NCBI RefSeq assembly: GCF_030731595.1
Contig: NZ_JANQTS010000095.1
Location: 45,463 to 85,406, forward strand
Direction of reading: 5' to 3'
DNA from: Yoonia sp.
Lineage (GTDB): Bacteria; Pseudomonadota; Alphaproteobacteria; Rhodobacterales; Rhodobacteraceae
DNA: 39,944 bases
The notes under the pieces are model-generated. The model was given only the letters and a program-made list of their open reading frames with translations. It searched no databases and had not been told where the DNA came from. Position 1 is the stretch's first letter. Each line of letters opens with the position of its first letter. A program made the position numbers and the translations under genes. Shown here piece by piece: positions 1-7,601 of this stretch.

Positions 1-197
1 GGCTTGGCTTCAGCTATGACGGTCTGTTCAAACAGGCACTGGTCTACAAGGGGCGTAACCGCGACACGGCATGGTATTCGATCATCGACACGGACTGGCC
101 AAGGATCAGGGCGGGACTGGAAGGCTGGCTGGACGCAGGCAACTTTGACCAAAGCGGCGCGCAAAGAACGCGACTGGATTTGCAAGACAGGGCTTAG
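1..197 (+). CDS. GNAT family N-acetyltransferase, C-terminal fragment
   Basis: The gene enters from the left edge; the reading frame begins at base 3 and stops with TAG at 195-197, leaving about 64 residues. The visible part contains LGFSYDGLFKQ followed by VYKGRNRDTAWYSI and a tryptophan-rich helix. This is the C-terminal signature of the RimJ/RimL-like GNAT proteins that acetylate amino groups of proteins or small molecules with acetyl-CoA. The acetyl-CoA binding loop itself lies outside the window, so the substrate cannot be judged. It converges on the small minus-strand gene that ends 27 bases further on. The family assignment comes from recalled similarity of the tail region. Confidence 0.7.
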   Translation, partial: LGFSYDGLFKQALVYKGRNRDTAWYSIIDTDWPRIRAGLEGWLDAGNFDQSGAQRTRLDLQDRA

Positions 198-224
198 GGG
201 TGGTTGTCAGCCTAGTGCAGGCAG

Positions 225-515
225 TTACACCTGATGAAAGCGCAAGGGCTTGGTTGTTTCACGGACGATTACGCCTTTGGCTTCAAGATCAAGCTGGACG
301 CATTTCTGCCACCAGCCCGCAGTGGCACCGCCGGGAAACAGGCTGTCGGGAAGCAAGCGCTGAGCTGCCTCTTTTGCCTCTTGGGCGGTCATACCGGGAG
401 CCGACCGGGGCAAGGTGGCAAGCATCGCCTCTTTCATTGCAAGATATTTGACCTTGTCGACATTGGTTGTGCGGCCTGGTGTGTTGATGTTTTCAACGGC
501 GATCTTGTCTGACAT
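225..515 (-). CDS. Small conserved hypothetical protein (DUF6958-like)
   Basis: A 96-residue protein starting at ATG 515 and ending with TAA. It begins MSDKIAVENINTPGRT and has a lysine-rich helix, then an acidic-alanine helix (about residues 41-55), a glycine turn PGGATAGWW near residues 61-69, and a closing strand with KGVIVRETTKPLRFHQV. There is no signal peptide or membrane segment, so it is probably cytosolic. The whole layout matches, from memory, a small uncharacterised alphaproteobacterial family (DUF6958) whose members are near this size and end in the same TKPLRFH tail. Function is unknown. It lies 60 bases downstream of the FAD/GcvT dehydrogenase on the same strand, separated from it by a strong palindrome, so it is probably transcribed separately. 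Confidence 0.72.
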   Translation of the reverse strand: MSDKIAVENINTPGRTTNVDKVKYLAMKEAMLATLPRSAPGMTAQEAKEAAQRLLPDSLFPGGATAGWWQKCVQLDLEAKGVIVRETTKPLRFHQV

Positions 516-536
516 GGGGAGCGACCTTTCTTAGGC

Positions 537-562
537 GTAAGGTGGGTTCAAACCCACCTTAC
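537..562. terminator. Palindromic hairpin after the FAD/GcvT dehydrogenase gene
   Basis: Arms GTAAGGTGGG and CCCACCTTAC pair perfectly around a TTCAAA loop, whose TT and AA can extend the stem. The hairpin sits 14 bases past the stop of the minus-strand dehydrogenase and 22 bases before the next minus-strand gene. No run of T follows, so it may act as a 3' stabiliser or a factor-dependent stop. Its arms follow the same GTARGRTGGG pattern as the palindrome at 7574-7601. Confidence 0.6.
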
Positions 563-575
563 AAGATCGCATCTG

Positions 576-3068
576 TCAACCATCCACGCGAATGCTGGCG
601 TTCTTTGGGTCGTAGGGGCTGTCTTCCACAATCTCGGCATCCCAAAGCTGATCCAGCATCTTTACTTGCAGTTTCGTGCCCACTTCCGCCAATTCGGGCT
701 TCACGTAGCCCATCCCGATGGACTTGCCGAATGCAACCGAATATCCCCCCGATGTCAAACGACCGACGCGGGTCTGCCCGTGATAGAGCGCCTCGCGGCC
801 CCAAGGGTCTGCATCGTCCGGGCCATCAATCAGCAGGGTCACACATTTGGACCGGATCCCTTTGGCCTCCATTGCGGCCTTGCCATGGAAGTCCTTGGAC
901 AGATCGACAAAACGCGGCAAATCCGCTTCGAGCGGGGTCGCATCCCGGCCCAACTCTGTCCCGAAGGCGCGATAGGATTTCTCCTGCCGCAGCCAGTTCT
1001 GCGCGCGGGCACCCACCAGCTTCATGCCAAAGGGCGCGCCTGCTTTCTCCAGGAGATCAAAGAGATAGTTTTGCATTTCGATCGGATGGTGCAATTCCCA
1101 GCCCAATTCACCGGTATAGGCCACGCGGATCGCATTCACAGGGCACATGCCCAACTCGATCTTTTGGGCTGACAGCCAAGGAAACCGCTTGTTGGACAGC
1201 GCTGTTGCCGGATCGGCATCCTTGATGACCGCATTCAGTACATCGCGCGACTTTGGCCCTGCAATCGCAAACACACCCCATTGGGTGGTGACATTCTGGA
1301 CCTCGATGCGGCCAAACTCGGCTTCTTTATCCTCGATGGCCTTGCGCAGGAAATCCGCATCATAAGCGGTCCATGCCCCTGCCGAGACCAGATAATACTC
1401 ATCCTCTGCCAAGCGCACGATCGTGTATTCCGTCCGCGTCGTGCCATGCGCAGTCAGCGCATAGGTCAGATTGATCCGGCCAACGCGTGGCAATTTGTTG
1501 GTCGTGAACCAATCCAGAAAGGCCGTCGCACCGGGCCCTTTGACGATATGTTTGGTGAATGCGGTAGCGTCGATCAGGCCGACACCTTCGCGCACTGCCT
1601 TGGCCTCTTCCACTGCATATTGCCACCATCCACCACGGCGGAAAGACCGGCTGTCATGGTCGTTGAACCCCATCGGTGCATAATAGTTCGGGCGTTCCCA
1701 ACCGTTGACAAAGCCGAACTGCGCACCGCGCGCGGCTTGCCTGTCATAGGCAGGCGACGTGCGTAGCGGGCGGCAAGCGGGCCGTTCTTCATCAGGGTGA
1801 TGCAGGATATAAACGTGGTCGTAGCATTCCTCGTTCTTGCGCGCGGCAAACTCGGTCGTCATCCAATCGCCATAGCGCTTGGGATCAAGGCTCGCCATGT
1901 CGATCTCGGCCTCGCCCTCGACCATCATCTGGGCAAGGTAATAGCCGGTCCCACCCGCCGCCGTGATCCCGAAAGAAAACCCTTCGGCCAGCCACATATT
2001 ACGCAAGCCCGGCGCTGGACCAACCAGCGGGTTGCCATCCGGCGTATAGCAGATCGGGCCGTTGAAATCATCCTTCAGGCCGCTGTCCTCGCAGGACGGA
2101 ATCCGGTGGATCATCGCCATATATTGTTCTTCGATCCGCTCCAGATCGAGCGGGAACAGATCGGCGCGAAAGCTGTCAGGCACACCATACTCAAAGACCG
2201 CAGGCGCGCCCTTTTCATAGACGCCCAAAATCCAGCCGCCACGTTCTTCGCGCACATAAGACTGCGCATCGGCATCACGCACTACAGGATGTTCCACATT
2301 GCCTTCAGCGCGGAATTGCACCAGCGCGGGGTCCTGATCCATGACGATGAACTGATGCTCGACCGGGATGGCTGGGATTTTGATGCCGAGTTTCTTGGCC
2401 GTCGTTTGGGCATGGTTGCCCGAAGCTGTTACAACATGTTCTGCGGTGATGACAATCTGTTCGTCCGAGGGCACAAGGTTGCCGCCCTTTTCCACCATCT
2501 TGGTGCAGGTCACTTCCCACGCGTCGCCGTTCCAATGGAACGCATCCGCCTGCCATTTACGTTCGATCATCACGCCACGCTGACGCGCACCCTTGGCCAT
2601 GGCTTGGGTCACATCGGCGGGGTTAATATACCCGTCCGTGTGGTGATAAAGCGCACCCTTCAGATCATCCGTTCGGATCAGCGGCCATTTCGCCTTGATC
2701 TCATCGGGAGTCATCCAGACGTAAGGCACGTCACAGGTTTCAGCGGTGGAGGCATAAAGCATGAACTCGTCCATCCGCTCTTGGGTCTGCGCCATGCGCA
2801 GGTTGCCGACCACGGCGAAACCCGCGTTCAGCCCTGTTTCCGCCTCGAGCGATTTATAGAAATCGACCGAGTATTTGTGGATATGGGTCGTCGCAAAGGA
2901 CATGTTGAACAGCGGCAGCAAGCCTGCCGCGTGCCAGGTCGAGCCAGAGGTCAGCTCGTCGCGCTCTAACAGCATCACGTCATTCCATCCGGCCTTTGCA
3001 AGATGATAGGCAATTGAGGTGCCGACAGCCCCACCACCGACAACCAATGCTTTGACTTGGGTTTTCAT
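576..3068 (-). CDS. GcvT-family FAD-dependent dehydrogenase (dimethylglycine/sarcosine dehydrogenase-like)
   Basis: An 830-residue fusion enzyme. The N-terminal DAO-type half has the FAD loop GGGAVG at residues 11-16 and STWHAAG around His46, the position that carries covalent FAD in dimethylglycine and sarcosine dehydrogenases. The C-terminal half, from about residue 440, is a GcvT aminomethyltransferase domain expected to pass the released one-carbon unit to tetrahydrofolate. The length equals the family's usual 800-850 residues. The reaction is oxidative N-demethylation of a methylated glycine; dimethylglycine versus sarcosine cannot be decided here. The start at 3068 is chosen because AAGGGAG lies 8 bases upstream and the flavin fold begins at once; a longer reading frame upstream to 3185 has no such site. 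The gene diverges from the lipase-like gene across 185 bases. Confidence 0.88.
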   Translation of the reverse strand: MKTQVKALVVGGGAVGTSIAYHLAKAGWNDVMLLERDELTSGSTWHAAGLLPLFNMSFATTHIHKYSVDFYKSLEAETGLNAGFAVVGNLRMAQTQERMDEFMLYASTAETCDVPYVWMTPDEIKAKWPLIRTDDLKGALYHHTDGYINPADVTQAMAKGARQRGVMIERKWQADAFHWNGDAWEVTCTKMVEKGGNLVPSDEQIVITAEHVVTASGNHAQTTAKKLGIKIPAIPVEHQFIVMDQDPALVQFRAEGNVEHPVVRDADAQSYVREERGGWILGVYEKGAPAVFEYGVPDSFRADLFPLDLERIEEQYMAMIHRIPSCEDSGLKDDFNGPICYTPDGNPLVGPAPGLRNMWLAEGFSFGITAAGGTGYYLAQMMVEGEAEIDMASLDPKRYGDWMTTEFAARKNEECYDHVYILHHPDEERPACRPLRTSPAYDRQAARGAQFGFVNGWERPNYYAPMGFNDHDSRSFRRGGWWQYAVEEAKAVREGVGLIDATAFTKHIVKGPGATAFLDWFTTNKLPRVGRINLTYALTAHGTTRTEYTIVRLAEDEYYLVSAGAWTAYDADFLRKAIEDKEAEFGRIEVQNVTTQWGVFAIAGPKSRDVLNAVIKDADPATALSNKRFPWLSAQKIELGMCPVNAIRVAYTGELGWELHHPIEMQNYLFDLLEKAGAPFGMKLVGARAQNWLRQEKSYRAFGTELGRDATPLEADLPRFVDLSKDFHGKAAMEAKGIRSKCVTLLIDGPDDADPWGREALYHGQTRVGRLTSGGYSVAFGKSIGMGYVKPELAEVGTKLQVKMLDQLWDAEIVEDSPYDPKNASIRVDG

Positions 3069-3253
3069 GCGCGCGACTCCCTTGGCACCTTTGTGCTGCA
3101 ATTTGCGCCAAACAACGCGGCAGCGAAAGAACCAGCCGACTGCTTTACGCTTAAAACCGACAAGCCGTGGGTTATGCAGCCACACAGGTCAGGGTTTCCT
3201 CACTAGGCACCTGCACAGTTTTGTGTTCCCCTACGTCAACGGAGGGATATGCG

Positions 3254-3904
3254 ATGACAACTTACAGACTGAAAGACGCCGCAACCTTGGCCGAAGCCAG
3301 CTATGCCGCGGGGCGAATCCTGAAGCCGAAGGTGCTGAAATCCTTTGACCATGACGATGTACAGGCGCATCTTCTTGAGGGGAATATCCTGCTCTTGCCA
3401 GGGTCCAACTCGGTACGCGACTACCTGAAGTTCAACCTGCGCCCGCTCCGGCTTGGGAATCAACGCCTGATCATGAGTTCGGACGCAACAGAACGCGGTG
3501 CGTCTGGCACGATCTGGCATCAGGGATTTCTGCACTATTCCCGCCTGATCTTTGACTGGCTGAAAAAAGAAGGCGTGCAACCAAATTTCATCATCGGGCA
3601 TTCGCTTGGTGCGGCTGCGACGCAAATCTTGTCAAAAAGCTATAATGCGCCAGCGATCGGCTTTGCGGCCCCTCGGCCCAAGAAAACCAGCAATAGGGTA
3701 GTACAGGACGAACGCTGCCTGCTGATCAACCGGTCAGACGATATTGTCCCGAAACTTCCTGGTGATTTCAATCATATGGGTAAGGCGACACTGATTACTT
3801 CGGAAACGGACAAACGCTTTATCGCACATTCTATGAAGCGCTATGTGGCGATCCTCGACGAAGCCGTGCAGGCGCAAAAACTCCCTGATAAATGGTCAGG
3901 CTAG
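3254..3904 (+). CDS. Lipase class 3-like alpha/beta hydrolase
   Basis: A 216-residue protein with the nucleophile elbow IIGHSLGAAAT (Ser117 in GHSLG, residues 115-119). It then has an Asp in NRSDDIVPK (162-163) and a His in FIAHSMKRY (192). The order Ser-Asp-His and the spacing fit the class 3 lipase catalytic core. Upstream, GNILLLPGSNS and WHQGFLHY resemble the first strand and the helix before the elbow. There is no signal peptide, so it probably works in the cytoplasm on an unknown ester or lipid. The start at 3254 follows GGAGGG at 3241-3246; an earlier ATG at 3249 runs into a stop after two codons. The gene stands alone, divergent from the dehydrogenase. The fold is well supported, the substrate is not. 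Confidence 0.75.
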   Translation: MTTYRLKDAATLAEASYAAGRILKPKVLKSFDHDDVQAHLLEGNILLLPGSNSVRDYLKFNLRPLRLGNQRLIMSSDATERGASGTIWHQGFLHYSRLIFDWLKKEGVQPNFIIGHSLGAAATQILSKSYNAPAIGFAAPRPKKTSNRVVQDERCLLINRSDDIVPKLPGDFNHMGKATLITSETDKRFIAHSMKRYVAILDEAVQAQKLPDKWSG

Positions 3905-3928
3905 CGCATCGCCAGAGCGGAATACGAC

Positions 3929-4789
3929 CTAGTCGGACACTGCCGCATTAGTCGTTGCAGCGGCCAATATAACGGGCTGTTGAATGATCCGGTTAAGTCC
4001 GCCGATATCCAAGCGCCCCAGCAAATCGACAACAGGCGCATCAGGCGTGTTAGTTATGACGGCAATGTCGATCTGATCTCCCAGAAACCCTTCGATCCGC
4101 CGGGCATTGGCTGACCCTGCAATCGGGGATTCTTCAAAAGGCAAACCTTGGATGGTATAAGGTTTCGCACCATATTCAGAGGTGCAGAGATCGCGCATCA
4201 TTGTCTTGATCACCAAGAATGCCCCGCCGTCCGGCCCTTCAAAAACGCGGTGCGGGGTGTAAGTCACAGACAAAAGAATAATGTCATCGCCATTTTGATA
4301 GGTGATCGCAGCACGTTGAAGGCCACGGTCACGGTGGGGTGTTTCAAGTTTGGCAGAGAGGTGCTGCATCATCTGGTTCTCAAGTGAGGCGATCTGCGGA
4401 TTCACGTCTTCCCATACAATCGGTGCAACGCCTGTCGCCCGGCGATAGTCGTCATTGCGGGTCTCGCGTTGGGTCCATCCTTCGGCAGGCTCTGGCAAAT
4501 AGGTTTTGATATGTGGTCGGACCGTGGACAGGGCCAGCGCTTTCGCAAGAGGCGTTACAGCGTCCGCGGTAACCGCCTGCGACGATGGCGCTAGGTCCGC
4601 GGCATTGAACGCGGATGGCTGTGAAATCGCAGCGGATAACGTGGAGTTCGCTGTTGACGCGAAGGCAGAAAGCTTCGCCTGATAGGCTTTTACATCCTCA
4701 TCTGTCAGATCATCGAGGACAGCGATCAGGCCAAACCCGATAGCAACAAGCGCCAAAGGCACGGCGTTCTGCAAAGTCGATCCAGACAT
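3929..4789 (-). CDS. Hypothetical membrane-anchored protein
   Basis: Not recognised. A 286-residue protein with one hydrophobic stretch near the start (about residues 8-25, NAVPLALVAIGFGLIAVL) and no lipobox or clear cleavage site, so it is probably a signal anchor with the rest in the periplasm. An alanine/serine-rich linker follows to about residue 95. The C-terminal 190 residues look globular, with alternating strands such as DIILLSVTYTPHRVFEG and GGAFLVIKTMM. The start is uncertain: ATG at 4789 is preferred, while an upstream TTG at 4819 would add 10 residues but has no ribosome site. It converges on the lipase-like gene with a 24-base gap. Codon use matches the neighbours. Confidence 0.6.
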   Translation of the reverse strand: MSGSTLQNAVPLALVAIGFGLIAVLDDLTDEDVKAYQAKLSAFASTANSTLSAAISQPSAFNAADLAPSSQAVTADAVTPLAKALALSTVRPHIKTYLPEPAEGWTQRETRNDDYRRATGVAPIVWEDVNPQIASLENQMMQHLSAKLETPHRDRGLQRAAITYQNGDDIILLSVTYTPHRVFEGPDGGAFLVIKTMMRDLCTSEYGAKPYTIQGLPFEESPIAGSANARRIEGFLGDQIDIAVITNTPDAPVVDLLGRLDIGGLNRIIQQPVILAAATTNAAVSD

Positions 4790-4906
4790 TCCGTGATCAA
4801 TGCCCCTGCTTTTTAGCAAATAGCGACGGCACTAAGAATCAAGCGCCGCCAACAACTGCGACATTAATTCCGAAAGGACACCAGACAACCAATCTCTTCC
4901 CAAGGC

Positions 4907-4915
4907 TGTGGATAA
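4907..4915 (-). promoter_or_regulatory. Single consensus DnaA box
   Basis: The minus strand reads TTATCCACA, the perfect R1-type DnaA box, about 118 bases upstream of the hypothetical gene starting at 4789 and in the 184-base space behind the hydroxyacid dehydrogenase gene. No cluster of boxes and no AT-rich unwinding region is present, so this is not an origin. It could be a titration or regulatory site, or chance. Confidence 0.3.
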
Positions 4916-4973
4916 GCTGAAACAAGCCTAACCAATGTGGCAGAGATGGTGTTTTGTCGCTTATCCGCGAGCG

Positions 4974-5960
4974 CTAAAGCATCGCCGGCACGACCAGATC
5001 GGGCGGTCTGTGACCGTCCGCAAAGGTCTTGATGTTCACGATCACCTTCTCGCCCATCTCGATGCGGCCCTCCAACGTGGCAGAGCCCATATGGGGCAGC
5101 AGGATCGCGTTGGGCAATTCCTTCAGGCGTGGATTGATCTCGTGCCCGCGCTCGAACACATCAAGGCCAGCGCCCGCAATCTCGCCCGCGCGCAGCATCC
5201 GGGTAAGGGCATTTTCGTCAATCACCTCGCCGCGCGATGTATTCACGATCACCGCACTAGGCTTCATCAACTTGAGGCGGCGCGCATTCATCAGGTGGAA
5301 CGTAGAGGGCGTATGCGGGCAGTTGATCGACAGGATATCCACGCGGGCGACCATTTGATCAAGGCTTTCCCAATAAGTCGCATCAAGCGCCTCTTCCACT
5401 TCGGGGCGCAGGCGCTTGCGATTGTGATAATGGACCTGCATCCCGAAAGCCGCTGCACGTTTCGCAACCGCCTGTCCGATCCGGCCCATCCCCAAGATAC
5501 CCAGACGACGGCCCTTGATCCGGCCTCCCAACATTGCAGTTGGTGACCAGCCCTGCCATTCGTTCGATTGGGCAAGGCGCATGCCTTCGGCCATGCGGCG
5601 GGTCACGGCAAGGATCAGAGCCATCACCATGTCGGCCGTATCTTCAGTCACGACACCTGGCGTATTGGAAACATGGATGCCGCGCTGACGCGCCGTCGCC
5701 ACATCAATATGGTCCACCCCCGCACCAAAATTCGCGATCAGCTTGAGCTTTTCACTCGCGCGCGCCAGCATCTTGGCATCAATCTGATCCGTGATCGTGC
5801 AAACGAGAATATCCGCGCGGCCTATCGCATCGGCTAACTCTTCCGGGGTCATCGGGCTGTCGTCTTCGCGCAAGCTGACGTTGAACAACTCCTTCATGCG
5901 GGTCTCGACCACTTCAGGCAACCGTCGCGTCACGACAACACTTAACTGTCTACCTGGCAT
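4974..5960 (-). CDS. D-2-hydroxyacid dehydrogenase (glyoxylate/hydroxypyruvate reductase-like)
   Basis: A 328-residue cytosolic NAD(P)H-dependent oxidoreductase of the D-isomer-specific 2-hydroxyacid dehydrogenase family. Substrate-domain motif NFGAGVDHID is at 77-86 and the dinucleotide loop GILGMGRIG at 154-162. Catalytic Arg243 is in NTSRGEVID and catalytic His290 in LLPHMGSAT. The acidic partner lies in DVFERGHE (270-274). Size is typical. The overall pattern best fits D-glycerate dehydrogenase/glyoxylate reductase, which links photorespiratory-type C2 and serine metabolism, but other 2-oxoacids are possible. The start at 5960 is preceded by GGAGGG about 7 bases away. It is divergent from the SH3-domain gene over 108 bases. 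Confidence 0.85.
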   Translation of the reverse strand: MPGRQLSVVVTRRLPEVVETRMKELFNVSLREDDSPMTPEELADAIGRADILVCTITDQIDAKMLARASEKLKLIANFGAGVDHIDVATARQRGIHVSNTPGVVTEDTADMVMALILAVTRRMAEGMRLAQSNEWQGWSPTAMLGGRIKGRRLGILGMGRIGQAVAKRAAAFGMQVHYHNRKRLRPEVEEALDATYWESLDQMVARVDILSINCPHTPSTFHLMNARRLKLMKPSAVIVNTSRGEVIDENALTRMLRAGEIAGAGLDVFERGHEINPRLKELPNAILLPHMGSATLEGRIEMGEKVIVNIKTFADGHRPPDLVVPAML

Positions 5961-6068
5961 GCAACAGCCCTCCCCGGCTTTTCAAATCACTCTTTGCATG
6001 GCAGGTTGCGCCAAAGGGACGCGCAGCACAAGAACCGCGCGCCGGATTTGAGCAGTTAAGGGCAAACA

Positions 6069-6599
6069 ATGAGTGTATTGGCGCATTGGTTCCGTCTTAT
6101 ACAAATTGCGGTTATCGCATTTGCGATCAGCGCAGGTGCGAGCTTTGCACAGCAGAATGATCCGGGACCCGCGATTGGGCCAGAAACCAACCTGCCGCTC
6201 CCGCGTTTTGTGTCGCTGCGCGCTGGCGAGGCGAATGTCCGCCGCGGCCCGTCCCTGTCCCACCGGATCGATTGGGTTTTCACCCGCCGTGACATGCCGT
6301 TGCAAGTAATCGCTGAATACGGTCATTGGCGGCGCGTGATCGACCGCGATGGTCAAGGCGGCTGGATTCATTACCGGATGTTGTCAGGCGCGCGGACGGT
6401 ACTGATCGAAGCGGAAAACACCGCCCTACGCGCCAGACCTGAAACTTCTGCGATCGAAAATGCCATTCTCGAACCCGGCGTGGTCGCACGCTTGGGTGAA
6501 TGTAACCCCGATTGGTGCGAACTGACTGCGGGCGGATATCGCGGCTGGGTTCCAAAAAACCAGTTTTGGGGTGTGTCAGACGGTGAAATCCGTGACTAA
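6069..6599 (+). CDS. Exported SH3-domain protein
   Basis: A 176-residue protein with a Sec signal peptide (hydrophobic core to residue 23, likely cut after ASFA near residue 27). Two bacterial SH3-like repeats follow. The first runs about residues 45-107, beginning FVSLRAGEANVRRGPS and ending in GQGGWIHYRMLSG. The second runs about 111-170, with LRARPE and YRGWVPKNQFWGV. Both show the arrangement N-V/L-R-x-x-P near the start and G-W near the end that marks SH3b cell-wall or stress-sensing domains. It probably acts in the periplasm, perhaps binding peptidoglycan. AAGGG lies upstream of the ATG. The gene has its own promoter space, shared with the divergent hydroxyacid dehydrogenase gene. Confidence 0.8.
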   Translation: MSVLAHWFRLIQIAVIAFAISAGASFAQQNDPGPAIGPETNLPLPRFVSLRAGEANVRRGPSLSHRIDWVFTRRDMPLQVIAEYGHWRRVIDRDGQGGWIHYRMLSGARTVLIEAENTALRARPETSAIENAILEPGVVARLGECNPDWCELTAGGYRGWVPKNQFWGVSDGEIRD

Positions 6600-6671
6600 G
6601 CGGACGACCGTCAGCTGAAACCTGCAAAATAGACCTAGCATTGCGCCGCCAGCCTATCTAGCTGGTAAACT

Positions 6672-7577
6672 ATGACCAACACACGTGACACACGTCTGAA
6701 CCTTTCTGCCGGAGTATTGTCCGTTTCGGTCGCACTCATCCTGGTGCTGGCGAAACTCTGGGCGCTGGGGCAAACCGGATCGCTTGCGGTTGCTGCAACC
6801 CTCGCCGATAGCGCAATGGACCTGATGATGTCGCTGGGCGGGTTGGTCGCCATCGCCTATGCCGCCAAACCAGCGGATGACGATCACAATTTCGGGCATA
6901 CCTCGGCCGAGGACTTGGCCGCTCTCGGGCAATCCTTGTTCATCATGATCTCGGCAGGAGTAATCGCTGTCGCGGCGATCTTCCGGCTTTTGGACGACAC
7001 AGTCGTCTTGCCCGAACGCGAAGGCCAAGGTATCGCGATCATCGTCTTTTCCATCTGCCTGACGCTGGCGCTTGTTCTGTGGCAAAGGCATGTAGCGGCC
7101 AAGACCGACAACAAGGTCGTCAAGGCCGACAGCCTGCATTACATCGGCGACCTGATCCCGAACATGGGGGCGATCATCGCCCTGTGGGCCTCTGCAGCTT
7201 TCGGACTGCACCAGATTGATAGCGTTGTAGCGCTGGCTGCTGCGGCTTTCCTTGGCTTCGGTGCGATACGCATCGGCAAGAGCGCTTTTGACGCGCTAAT
7301 GGACCGTCAAGCCGACCCCGCCATGATCCAAGGCATCGCAGATATTGCTGAAAACTTTGATGGTATCCACGGGTTTCACGATCTCAAAACTCGCGTTGCA
7401 GGTAGCCGCGTCTTTGTGAACCTGCATATCGAACTGGACGGCAGCCAAACGCTGGACGACGCCCACAAGATCGGGGCCGCCCTGCGCCGCGCCATTATTG
7501 CGGCCTACCCTCGCGCTGATGTGCTGATCCACAAAGACCCCGTCGGGGTGACCAAACACCCCGACGACAACAGGTAG
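6672..7577 (+). CDS. Cation diffusion facilitator (CDF) metal efflux transporter, FieF-like
   Basis: A 301-residue inner-membrane antiporter that exports divalent metals in exchange for protons. About six hydrophobic helices occupy residues 10-215 and a cytosolic CDF C-terminal domain the rest. The transport-site residues of the family are present: Asp46 and Asp50 in LADSAMD, and His156 and Asp160 in SLHYIGD. The second cluster HNFGHTSAE (His72, His76, Glu80) is also intact. Zn(II) or Fe(II) is the likely cargo from the D-D-H-D site, but the metal is an inference. The stop TAG lies inside the 28-base palindrome shared with the converging peptidase gene. Confidence 0.9.
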   Translation: MTNTRDTRLNLSAGVLSVSVALILVLAKLWALGQTGSLAVAATLADSAMDLMMSLGGLVAIAYAAKPADDDHNFGHTSAEDLAALGQSLFIMISAGVIAVAAIFRLLDDTVVLPEREGQGIAIIVFSICLTLALVLWQRHVAAKTDNKVVKADSLHYIGDLIPNMGAIIALWASAAFGLHQIDSVVALAAAAFLGFGAIRIGKSAFDALMDRQADPAMIQGIADIAENFDGIHGFHDLKTRVAGSRVFVNLHIELDGSQTLDDAHKIGAALRRAIIAAYPRADVLIHKDPVGVTKHPDDNR

Positions 7578-7601
7578 GATGGGTGATATCACCCATCCTA
7601 C
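7574..7601. terminator. 28-base perfect palindrome shared by two converging genes
   Basis: Arms GTAGGATGGGTGAT and ATCACCCATCCTAC are exact reverse complements with no spacer. The TAG stop of the CDF gene (7575-7577) and the TAG stop of the M3 peptidase gene (7598-7600 on the minus strand) both lie in it. In RNA from either strand it would fold into a strong hairpin at the very end of the coding region. No T-run follows on either side, so it is either a bidirectional terminator of unusual type or a 3' protective element. Confidence 0.7.

Noticed and set aside
1797-2969. Plus-strand open frame of 390 codons over the FAD/GcvT dehydrogenase
   Set aside because: Antisense to a well-supported enzyme, with no ribosome site and no recognisable domain.
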